From positions 1-6,106 of the forward strand of contig NVRO01000169.1 of the NCBI GenBank assembly GCA_002400895.1: a DNA stretch of 6,106 nt, given 5' to 3'. The position numbers were made by a program, and so were the translations under genes. Positions within the stretch are counted from its first letter, which is position 1, and every line of letters starts with the position of its first letter. The notes below the pieces were generated by a model. It was not told the origin of the DNA. It searched no databases and saw only the letters and a list, made by a program, of their open reading frames with translations. The stretch is from Planctomycetota bacterium. GTDB taxonomy: Bacteria; Planctomycetota; UBA1135. This document shows positions 1-6,097 of this stretch, in pieces.

Positions 1-327
1 GAGTTGGAACAGTTTCGGACAACCGTGACTCGTGATCAGCTGGATCTGGACGAGGATATCAAGGGACTGCGCGAACGCCGCGAGCAACGCCTCCCGAGTA
101 TCAACCGCAGTTTGTATGAGATGTATGAGCGCTTGGCTCCGTCCCGTAAGGGCAAGCCGGTGGCGCCATTGCGTGGCCAGTCTTGTGGGGGATGTGGCAT
201 GGTCATTCCGCCCAACGACCAGGTCAAGGTAAAGGCAGCTTCAACTGTTGCCACCTGTCGCGGTTGTCAACGTATTTTGGTTGAACAGGAAATGTGGAAG
301 GCGGTGCGCGAAGCGACCGAAACCTGA
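1..327 (+). CDS. C4-type zinc-ribbon protein with N-terminal coiled coil (3' end only)
   Basis: The reading frame is open at the left edge, so the true start lies outside the window; 108 codons are visible before TGA, followed directly by an in-frame TAG. Counting from base 1, residues 1-45 are highly charged and helical, as in a coiled coil. Residues 62-89 hold two CxxC knuckles (C62/C65 in SCGGCG and C86/C89 in TCRGCQ), followed by RILV. This is the arrangement of the zf-RING_7/DUF164 C4 zinc-ribbon family, in which a long coiled-coil hairpin precedes a C-terminal zinc ribbon. Members are probably cytoplasmic and may bind nucleic acid or protein partners, but their biochemical role is not settled and the sequence adds nothing specific. 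The stop lies 55 bp before the preferred start of the protease gene, so read-through transcription is possible. Family assignment is strong; function is unknown. Confidence 0.85.
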   Translation, partial: ELEQFRTTVTRDQLDLDEDIKGLRERREQRLPSINRSLYEMYERLAPSRKGKPVAPLRGQSCGGCGMVIPPNDQVKVKAASTVATCRGCQRILVEQEMWKAVREATET

Positions 328-342
328 TAGCAGGGATTAGTC

Positions 343-348
343 TAGAAT
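343..348 (+). promoter_or_regulatory. Possible -10 box upstream of the protease gene
   Basis: TAGAAT differs from the TATAAT consensus at one position and lies in the short gap after the zinc-ribbon gene. It would place transcription initiation near 354-356, downstream of the GTG at 349 but upstream of the ATG at 382, which favours the ATG start. No convincing -35 hexamer is seen 16-18 bp upstream (about 319-326 reads gaaacctg) and there is no TG extension, so this is a weak call. Confidence 0.25.
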
Positions 349-381
349 GTGCACACCGCTAATCTGCGGCTGGGCACAAAC

Positions 382-3300
382 ATGTTGACTACTCTTTCCC
401 TGTTTTTACTTCCCGTTATTCTTCCCCAAGATTCACTTGCCGGTCAATTACCCAAGCGGGATCTGGGAGTCGAGGCATATCTGGCTGCTTATCCTGAATA
501 CGATGGTCGCGGCATCCGCGTCGCCGTACTCGACACTGGCATCGACCCCGGGCACCCGTTCTTGCAAGCGACCCCGAGTGGTACCCGCAAGATTGTCGAT
601 TGGTACGACGCCACTACTGATGGTCGGCTCGACACCAGTTGGCGAACCACGGCTGAGGACGGGTTTGTCTACGGGCTTTCCGGGCGCAAGCTGACTCTCG
701 GACAGTGGTTCAAAAAAGACCGCGAATACCACTTGGGGCGAATCGACTCCAGTTTTTTGCCCGGTGGGTTGAGTGGACGTATCAGCGGTGATCGCCGTCA
801 GGAATGGGAAGAAGCCAAGCGCGATTGGGAAGAGGCAGGTGCCCGCTGGAATGCTTTGCACCCCGGTGATGACACCGAAGTCAGTGTGCGCGAAGAGGAA
901 ATCGAGCGGCGATGGACTTCAGGAGATGTCCACGGTCCGGTATGGGATCTGGTCACCTTCCATGATGGAGAACAATGGATGGTGGTGATTGACAATGACC
1001 AGGACGGTGACCTTGACGAAGAACCGGCACTAAGGTCATTTCGTGAAAGTGGCGATTGGCATACTTTGGGTGACGAGGCCAACCTCAACTATGCGGTGAG
1101 TGTTCCCGATGATGGCGACCTCACCATGCTTTATTTCGACACCAACGGTCACGGCACCCATGTTGCCGGCATCATTGGTGCCTACCAGGGTCTTGATGGA
1201 CGCATGAACGGGGTTGCCCCCGGCGTCGAATTCGTGGCCATCAAGATCGGCGACGGCAAGTACGGGGGAGCTACCAGTGGCTTCGCCATTGCCAAGGCGC
1301 TGGACTACGCCGTCGAAGCGGGCTGCACCGTTGCCAACATGTCATTTGGCGGTCCTTCATTCTTCGCTGATGGCAACGAGCCCGACGCGTGGGTAATCGA
1401 AGAGGCCCGGCGACGTGGCCTGGTGGTGGTTACTTCTGCCGGCAATGAAGGTCCGACGCTGAGCACGATTGGCGCACCGGCTACTGTCGACGCCGCCTTC
1501 TCGATTGCGGCTGCAGTTTGGCCCGATACTCAAAAAGTCAACTACGGCTCACTTGCTCCTTCGGAGCCGGTGCTGTTTGATTTCTCAAGTCGTGGTCCCT
1601 TGCCAAATGGTGGCTACGGTGTCGATTTCACTGCTCCCGGTGCAGCTCTCAGTACCCTGCCCTCCTGGACCAATTCCAAGGGTGAAAACTACAACGGTAC
1701 TTCCATGGCAGCTCCGCAGGCATCCGCATGTGTGGCCTTGCTGCAATGTGCCGCTGCTGCCGAGGGCTTGCTGGCGAATCCCGCCCGGGTTCACCGGGCA
1801 ATGCGGCTGGGAGCCAAGCCCTTGAGCCAGCATGCCTGGGTCGAGCAAGGTTTTGGCGCGATTGCGATGCTCCCATCACTTGCCCAACTGCGTAGTTTGA
1901 ACGAGATTGGCGCCAGCGAAATAGATTATGAAGTGAGCGTTAATAATCCATTCGGCAATGGCGCCGGCATCTACCTGCGTGACCTCGCCGATCCCAGCAA
2001 AGTGCATGATTCGACGGTTTCAATCAGTCCGGTTTTTGCCGACGACGCTACCAACCGCGAACGCTCCGATTTTTTGCACACTTTCCGGATTGAAGCGGAG
2101 AGTGGGTGGGTAACCGCTCCGGAGGCCTTTTATACCTCCAGCAACGGCGCCCGCTTTACTGCCCGTATTGATGCCAGTCAACTTGCTCCCGGTTTGCACA
2201 GCACCAGGCTGTTGTTGTGGGATGTCGACCAGCCCCAGGCTGCCGGTCCTGAAATCGTGGTACCGGTTACCGTGGTTATTCCGCATCAGGTCACCACCGG
2301 TTCGGCGCGTGACTTCGAATCCTACTTCGCGTGCGCGCCCGGGCAATTGGAGCGTACCTTCATCCGGGTTCCAGCCGGCGCCAACTATGCCAAGGTCAAG
2401 TTCACTCAACTGAGTTCCGGTCGCAATGAGTACCGTACCGGTGCCGGCGCGGTGAGTGGCTTTCGCTACGAGGGCGACCGCCAAAAGCGTGGCCGCTTCT
2501 TCATCGACCTCGACCAGTCTGCCGAGCAAACCGTTCCGGTGGAGGCGGGGACGGTGTTCGAGTACACCATTGCCTCACGCTGGGCGGTCAATCAGCCGGC
2601 AAAGTTGAAGTTGGAAGTCGAATTCATCGGCCTGGTTGGCCAGGCTTCCGAAATGGTCATCCCGGCGGGCCAGGAGGTCGGCTACTTCGCAATCAAGTCG
2701 ATGTTGCAAGCCACCCGCGCATCCGCCAGTGCCAAGATTGAAGGTGTTGCCATCCCGGTGATGGCGGCAATGACGATTGTGCCCGATCCAATTCGTGCCA
2801 CCATCATGGGCGGGCGCGGTATGTTCTATGGTCTGGTCGAGTGGGAACAGAATATTCCCGACGACACCACCGTCAGTCTGTTCACCCCGTATTCGATTCA
2901 GACTACCGAGATTCGAGAAGATTTGATGCTCGAGGTGTTCGATTCGATGGGTCGATTGCACTCCCGTCAAATCGTGTGGGAATGGGACACCGAGATTGGT
3001 TCCATGGATGCCGGTGATTACACCTTCCGTCTGAGTTACCCCTCACTCGGCAAGGAAGCGCTGGATTCACGCTTTGCGGCTGCAGAGGTGCGTCTGCACA
3101 ATCAAGACTCCAGCCTGGACATGTACACCGACCTGGAAAAAGCGATGCTCGCCCAGGACGGCGGCAGCAATCTGCGCATCCCGTTCATGGGAGCGCGTTC
3201 AATCTTTGCACGAGTTCCGGAACTTGAAGCGCTTGAGTCCGGTGCATACTACTTTGGAACCCTTTCCCTCAGCGCTGGCGATGACACCCTGCTCAACGTG

Positions 3301-3630
3301 CCTTTGCGGGTGGAGCGCCCAGTTGGAGCGGATAACGGCACCACCGTGGTCGAAGCATCTTCTTCAGTGGGCCGTGTCAGCACCGAAGTGTCAGACTCCG
3401 AGAATGCCTTTTTCGATGCCCAAAATGCCGACGCCAAAACCAGATTGAAAAATGTGCGCGCCTGGAAGGAGGCTGAGTCGGATGACCCCGAAGCAGCTCT
3501 TTTTGAGTTGACGGTGCTGGCCGCGGCCGGTCTTCAAGATTTTGCCTGGGAAATGGCTGCTGGATTTTTGGGCGATTTCCCTTGGTACACAGCTGAATTC
3601 CTGGCTGCTGCACCTGCTTGGAATAACTGA
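382..3630 (+). CDS. Exported subtilisin-family (S8) serine protease of tripeptidyl-peptidase II type
   Basis: Large serine protease, 1082 aa from ATG 382; mammalian TPP II is about 1250 aa. Numbering from this ATG, the catalytic set is complete: D51 in AVLDTGID, H257 in NGHGTHVAG, oxyanion N355 in SAGNEG and S441 in NGTSMAAP. The roughly 206-residue Asp-to-His spacing, far longer than in subtilisin, is the hallmark of TPP II (human D44, H264, N362, S449, from memory). The insert contains a charged, Trp-rich helix at about 138-158. After the catalytic domain come a beta-rich Ig-like region (about 510-635), a galactose-binding-like domain (about 640-750, with APGQLERTFIRVPAGANYAK) and further beta-rich sequence ending in an Ala-rich helix. 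Residues 1-20 form a hydrophobic signal peptide with likely cleavage after SLA, so a periplasmic or secreted protein is expected, unlike the cytosolic eukaryotic enzyme. An in-frame GTG at 349 would add 11 residues, including an Arg that improves the signal n-region; TAG at 343-345 blocks further extension. The two substrate-anchoring Glu of mammalian TPP II are T298 and G324 here, so tripeptidyl release is uncertain. Confidence 0.9.
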   Translation: MLTTLSLFLLPVILPQDSLAGQLPKRDLGVEAYLAAYPEYDGRGIRVAVLDTGIDPGHPFLQATPSGTRKIVDWYDATTDGRLDTSWRTTAEDGFVYGLSGRKLTLGQWFKKDREYHLGRIDSSFLPGGLSGRISGDRRQEWEEAKRDWEEAGARWNALHPGDDTEVSVREEEIERRWTSGDVHGPVWDLVTFHDGEQWMVVIDNDQDGDLDEEPALRSFRESGDWHTLGDEANLNYAVSVPDDGDLTMLYFDTNGHGTHVAGIIGAYQGLDGRMNGVAPGVEFVAIKIGDGKYGGATSGFAIAKALDYAVEAGCTVANMSFGGPSFFADGNEPDAWVIEEARRRGLVVVTSAGNEGPTLSTIGAPATVDAAFSIAAAVWPDTQKVNYGSLAPSEPVLFDFSSRGPLPNGGYGVDFTAPGAALSTLPSWTNSKGENYNGTSMAAPQASACVALLQCAAAAEGLLANPARVHRAMRLGAKPLSQHAWVEQGFGAIAMLPSLAQLRSLNEIGASEIDYEVSVNNPFGNGAGIYLRDLADPSKVHDSTVSISPVFADDATNRERSDFLHTFRIEAESGWVTAPEAFYTSSNGARFTARIDASQLAPGLHSTRLLLWDVDQPQAAGPEIVVPVTVVIPHQVTTGSARDFESYFACAPGQLERTFIRVPAGANYAKVKFTQLSSGRNEYRTGAGAVSGFRYEGDRQKRGRFFIDLDQSAEQTVPVEAGTVFEYTIASRWAVNQPAKLKLEVEFIGLVGQASEMVIPAGQEVGYFAIKSMLQATRASASAKIEGVAIPVMAAMTIVPDPIRATIMGGRGMFYGLVEWEQNIPDDTTVSLFTPYSIQTTEIREDLMLEVFDSMGRLHSRQIVWEWDTEIGSMDAGDYTFRLSYPSLGKEALDSRFAAAEVRLHNQDSSLDMYTDLEKAMLAQDGGSNLRIPFMGARSIFARVPELEALESGAYYFGTLSLSAGDDTLLNVPLRVERPVGADNGTTVVEASSSVGRVSTEVSDSENAFFDAQNADAKTRLKNVRAWKEAESDDPEAALFELTVLAAAGLQDFAWEMAAGFLGDFPWYTAEFLAAAPAWNN

Positions 3631-3655
3631 GTAGATGTAGAGGCATGCAATTCCA

Positions 3656-3672
3656 CACAATGAAGCATTGTG
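3656..3672. repeat. Perfect 7-bp inverted repeat, candidate operator of eboE
   Basis: CACAATG-AAG-CATTGTG is a perfect 7-bp inverted repeat with a 3-bp spacer, lying 18 bp before the eboE ATG. It ends two bases before the TG of the extended -10 box and covers the region where a -35 contact or repressor would act. The following bases are not T-rich, so it is unlikely to be an intrinsic terminator for the upstream protease gene. A transcription-factor site is the simplest reading, but no regulator is visible in the window. Confidence 0.45.
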
Positions 3673-3673
3673 G

Positions 3674-3682
3674 TGCTAGAGT
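3674..3682 (+). promoter_or_regulatory. Extended -10-like promoter element for eboE
   Basis: TGCTAGAGT matches the TGn-TATAAT extended -10 pattern, with TAGAGT matching the hexamer at four of six positions. No good -35 box is present; TTCCAC at 3651 is 20 bp away, too far to be ideal. The expected start of transcription is about 3689-3691, at the eboE ATG, so the message could be leaderless. If transcription starts further upstream, GGA at 3683-3685 is the only weak Shine-Dalgarno-like match. Confidence 0.35.
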
Positions 3683-3690
3683 GGATTTGA

Positions 3691-4887
3691 ATGGTTGAAA
3701 CCCAAACCAACCTGGTGAGTGACCCCCTGCAAAGTGGCGAAGCCCGCCTTGCTCTGTGTGGGAATGTGTTTCCCGGTGACTCCATTGGTGGAGTGCTTTC
3801 GGTCCTTGACGGTCCGGTACGCGAATGGGCCGAGGGATTGCGTGAACGCGGGTGGACTGCTCCATTGGGCTTCGGCCTCTACCTTGGTAATGACGCAGTC
3901 AGCGATTTGGCCCGCTATCAGGACAAGCAGGCCCGCTTAAACAAGTCCCTTGCCGATAACAACCTGGCGGTGTGGACTGCCAACGCTTTTCCGTTTGGTG
4001 GTTTTCATAATCCCAGGGTCAAGGAAGCGGTCTTTCATCCGGACTGGCGCCAGCCCGAGCGTGTTTCTTTCACCTGTCGGGTGGCCGAAGCACTTACCCG
4101 GCTGTTGATGCCCGGTGCCAGCGCCAGCGTTTCAACTTGTCCGCTTGGTTATGGCCCCGACGCCGGCCGCGCCGCGGCCACGGTGTCCAATTTGCGGCGT
4201 GCCCAGGAGGGCTTGCTGCACATGGAAGAGCGCACCGGGGTCAAGGTGGTGTTGGCCATCGAGCCCGAACCGGACGGCTGTTTCGAGCGGGTCAAGGACT
4301 TGTGTGCGTGGCTTGAAGAACACGTATATGAAGACACCCCCTTCGAGCAGCGGCGCCTCGGGGTGTGTTGGGATTTATGTCATTCCGCAGTAGTGGGGGA
4401 AGAGTGCTCGGAAGTCACCACCGCCCTGACTGAACACGGAATACCGCTGGGCAAGGTGCAGATTTCCAGTGCCATCGAACTAAGTGGTGGTATTTCGGTT
4501 GAGGCCGCCAGCGAACTTGAGCGCTTGTGTGGTGATCCCTACCTTCATCAGGTTCGAGGATTTTTGCGGGACGGGCGCCCGTGCTCCTTTAGTGACTTGC
4601 CGAAATTGCTCAATAACCGTGCTGTTGTCGATGAGATTGAGTCCATCCGCGTGCATTGCCATGTCCCGGTGCATCGCACGGATGTTGCGGGCGACCTGCG
4701 AGCTACTTCGTGGCGGGAATCGCTACAGGCGGCATGGGACTTCGGTTGCCGCGACTATGAGTTGGAAACCTACACCTTGCCGATTCTGCCGGCGGATTTC
4801 CTGGCAACAGGTGGACAGGTGCCCACCATGATTAAGGAAATGGAAGCCTGCGCTTTGGCGTTGGCAGAATGCGCCAAGCGGGCTTGA
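3691..4887 (+). CDS. eboE: EboE-like TIM-barrel protein (metabolite traffic protein EboE)
   Basis: A 398-residue protein that I recognise as EboE, a sugar-phosphate isomerase/epimerase-like TIM barrel of the ebo cluster. Family-typical segments occur in order: LALCGNVFPGDS (20-31) near the N-terminus, FGLYLG (61-66), TANAFPFGGFH (96-106), HPDWRQPER (116-124), STCPLGYGP (148-156), LAIEPEPDGCF (188-198), VCWDLCHSAV (225-234), VHCHVPVHRT (321-330) and YELETYTLPILP (356-367). Conserved E191/E193, D228, H231, H322/H324 and E359 sit where xylose-isomerase-like barrels hold metal and substrate ligands; these roles are inferred. In cyanobacteria ebo genes have been linked to moving the scytonemin monomer out of the cytoplasm, but EboE's own reaction is not established. 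No signal peptide or membrane segment is seen, so it should be cytosolic. Usual partners (EboA-D, EboF) are absent from the window: the neighbours are a protease 60 bp upstream and a tRNA 57 bp downstream. The ATG follows a possible extended -10 by 8 bp. The TGA stop is embedded in the tRNA promoter. Confidence 0.85.
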   Translation: MVETQTNLVSDPLQSGEARLALCGNVFPGDSIGGVLSVLDGPVREWAEGLRERGWTAPLGFGLYLGNDAVSDLARYQDKQARLNKSLADNNLAVWTANAFPFGGFHNPRVKEAVFHPDWRQPERVSFTCRVAEALTRLLMPGASASVSTCPLGYGPDAGRAAATVSNLRRAQEGLLHMEERTGVKVVLAIEPEPDGCFERVKDLCAWLEEHVYEDTPFEQRRLGVCWDLCHSAVVGEECSEVTTALTEHGIPLGKVQISSAIELSGGISVEAASELERLCGDPYLHQVRGFLRDGRPCSFSDLPKLLNNRAVVDEIESIRVHCHVPVHRTDVAGDLRATSWRESLQAAWDFGCRDYELETYTLPILPADFLATGGQVPTMIKEMEACALALAECAKRA

Positions 4888-4912
4888 CATGACCCCGCGG
4901 AGGCAATATCTT
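4884..4912 (+). promoter_or_regulatory. Sigma70-like promoter of tRNA-Glu
   Basis: A perfect -35 TTGACA (4884-4889) is separated by 17 bp from TATCTT (4907-4912), which matches the -10 consensus at four of six positions. Initiation is expected near 4918-4920, giving a leader of about 25 nt before the mature tRNA. The sequence just after the -10 (TTGCGCCC) is GC-rich, as in stringently controlled stable-RNA promoters; that regulatory reading is an inference. The -35 box contains the TGA stop of eboE. Confidence 0.75.
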
Positions 4913-4944
4913 TTGCGCCCTTCCTGGCTCAACCTACCGGGAAC

Positions 4945-5022
4945 GGCCCCTTCGTCTAGTTTGGCCTAGGACACCAGGTTTTCATCCTGGCAACAGGGGT
5001 TCAAATCCCCTAGGGGTCACCA
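4945..5022 (+). tRNA. tRNA-Glu (anticodon UUC), CCA encoded
   Basis: A full cloverleaf can be folded by eye. The acceptor stem pairs 4945-4951 (GGCCCCT) with 5012-5018 (AGGGGTC), with one G-U pair. The D arm begins GTCT at 4954 and closes with AGGAC at 4968-4972. The anticodon stem is CCAGG 4974-4978 with CCTGG 4986-4990, and the 7-nt loop TTTTCAT has anticodon TTC at 4981-4983. The variable region is short (4991-4994). The T arm is AGGGG 4995-4999 with CCCCT 5007-5011 around TTCAAAT. A73 is 5019 and CCA (5020-5022) is encoded. The opening CCCCTTCGTCTAG is typical of bacterial tRNA-Glu. Besides translation, Glu-tRNA-Glu feeds tetrapyrrole synthesis in bacteria using the C5 pathway. The gene has its own promoter and terminator, so it is a monocistronic cassette. 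Confidence 0.96.
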
Positions 5023-5028
5023 CAACAA

Positions 5029-5061
5029 GCACTGCAGTCTTTTGGCTGCGGTGCCTTTTTT
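5029..5061 (+). terminator. Rho-independent terminator of tRNA-Glu
   Basis: GCACTGCAG (5029-5037) pairs with CTGCGGTGC (5046-5054) as a 9-bp stem containing one G-U pair, with an 8-nt loop. A C and six T residues (5056-5061) follow. It begins 6 nt after the tRNA CCA end and closes the tRNA transcription unit. The SUMF1 gene downstream would therefore need its own promoter or read-through. Confidence 0.88.
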
Positions 5062-5069
5062 ATGCAACA

Positions 5070-6026
5070 ATGGTGTCCACACGGAGTCTTTTGCGCTCTC
5101 TGTTATCAGCCATGAATAACGCCCTCCTGACCAGCATAGTTTTTTCCCTTGCTGCCTCTCCAGCAGTAGCGTTTGCGCAAGGTACCACCCTGAGCATCGA
5201 TCCGGTTTACGCGGGTGGAGACGCCACCTTCCACATCGATAGCGGCACCCCCAAATCATGGCTGTTCATGTGTTATTCGATGAGCGGTCCGGGGCCGACC
5301 ACTTTGCCGCGGGGTTTAGTGCTGGACTTGTCCATTCCTATCAAGCAACTTGCGCCCTTCCAGCTTGATGGTGTAGGCGCCGGCCAACTCGGTCCAATAC
5401 CGGTACCAGCTTCAATCGGGATAGGTACGCAAGTCTGGTTCCAGGGAGTGGAAGTCATTCTGAATTGGAATCTCATCGCCATCGCCACCAACATGGTGCC
5501 GATTATCGTCGAGCAGATGCCCGGCCCGCCACCGCCGCCGCGCCCGGACATGGTGCACATCCAGGGCGGTACTTTCGACATGGGCGACAGTGCAAATGTG
5601 GGATTCAGTGATGAGTTACCGGTTCACTCGGTCACCCTTGATAGTTTCTACATGGATGCCTACGAGGTCACCAATCAGAAATACTCCGATTACCTGAACT
5701 CCGCCTATGCTCAAGGCACGGTGACGGTATCAGGAACTAGTGTCTACCAAGTGGGCGGAAGTGGCAATGAAATCTGTTACTTATCCTCTGGTCTTAGCTG
5801 GAATGGGAGCAGCTTTGTAATTGATGCAGGAAAAGCAAACCATCCTGCAGTCTACATGACCAGGTACGGCGCCTGTCACTACGCCAACTGGCAAAGTCGC
5901 GAGGACAGTTTGACTCCGTGCTACGACCAGACTACTTGGGCGTGTGACTTCCTGGCCGATGGCTACCGTTTACCGACCGAAGCCGAATGGGAATACGCCA
6001 CGCGTGGCGGAGCCTACACTCCTTAG
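5070..6026 (+). CDS. Secreted SUMF1/FGE-sulfatase-domain protein, C-terminally truncated
   Basis: The 318-codon ORF begins with a signal peptide: Arg5/Arg9 in the n-region, a hydrophobic stretch at about 16-35 and likely cleavage at AFA-QG (36/37). ATG 5112 (Met15) is an alternative start without those arginines; neither start has a clear ribosome-binding site. Residues 38-148 form a beta-rich domain with GLVLDLS and VWFQGVEV, a style I associate with secreted Planctomycetota proteins. A Pro-rich linker follows (PGPPPPPRP, 151-159). The SUMF1 (formylglycine-generating-enzyme-like, C-type-lectin-related) fold then starts: MVHIQGGTFDMGD (161-173), ELPVHSVTLDSFYMDAYEVTN (182-202), NHPAVYMTRYGACHYANW (258-275) and the hallmark GYRLPTEAEWEYATRGG (298-314). 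TAG follows at AYTP, where relatives continue into PWGD, GNVWEW and RGGSW segments. About half the domain is missing, including the region that holds the catalytic cysteine pair in true FGE. No formylglycine-generating activity is expected. It may be a pseudogene, a truncated gene or an assembly artefact. Confidence 0.8.
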   Translation: MVSTRSLLRSLLSAMNNALLTSIVFSLAASPAVAFAQGTTLSIDPVYAGGDATFHIDSGTPKSWLFMCYSMSGPGPTTLPRGLVLDLSIPIKQLAPFQLDGVGAGQLGPIPVPASIGIGTQVWFQGVEVILNWNLIAIATNMVPIIVEQMPGPPPPPRPDMVHIQGGTFDMGDSANVGFSDELPVHSVTLDSFYMDAYEVTNQKYSDYLNSAYAQGTVTVSGTSVYQVGGSGNEICYLSSGLSWNGSSFVIDAGKANHPAVYMTRYGACHYANWQSREDSLTPCYDQTTWACDFLADGYRLPTEAEWEYATRGGAYTP

Positions 6027-6097
6027 TTGCTGGATATACCCAGATATCCCAGCTGTTCTCAAAAGATTCAACTTCAATACTCAATTTTAGTTGCTGG
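6023..6097 (+). repeat. 11-bp direct repeat bracketing the AT-richer tail
   Basis: TTAGTTGCTGG occurs at 6023-6033, overlapping the TAG stop of the SUMF1 gene, and again exactly at 6087-6097, with starts 64 bp apart. A shorter GCTGTT also recurs (6052-6057 and 6098-6103). The repeat begins where SUMF1 similarity ends. It could mark an insertion or duplication boundary, or be a small local repeat in non-coding DNA. No transposase is visible. Confidence 0.45.

Noticed and set aside
2020..2529. 169-codon open frame on the minus strand inside the protease gene
   Set aside because: It is antisense to a well-supported protease coding region, its product resembles no family I know, and long antisense frames are expected in GC-rich genes.
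3656..3672. Terminator for the protease gene
   Set aside because: The 7-bp stem has a 3-nt loop and is not followed by a T-run, so an operator-like palindrome fits better.
3377..3865. 162-codon minus-strand frame spanning the protease-eboE gap
   Set aside because: It overlaps the ends of two confidently coded genes, and its composition is low-quality, rich in Pro, Ser, His and Arg with no motif.
4899..4967. GGAGG followed by TTG at 4913, a short possible ORF before the tRNA
   Set aside because: The Shine-Dalgarno-like GGAGG sits in the spacer of the tRNA promoter, upstream of the expected transcription start, and the frame runs into the tRNA.
4945..5022. tRNA-Glu as an integration (att) site for a mobile element
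   Set aside because: No duplicate of the tRNA 3' end and no integrase is seen in the window, and the downstream DNA begins with a normal terminator.
4909..5096. 10-bp direct repeat TCTTTTGCGC at 4909-4918 and 5087-5096
   Set aside because: The first copy overlaps the tRNA -10 region, but the second has no matching -35 or -10 context. With only two copies it is probably coincidence.
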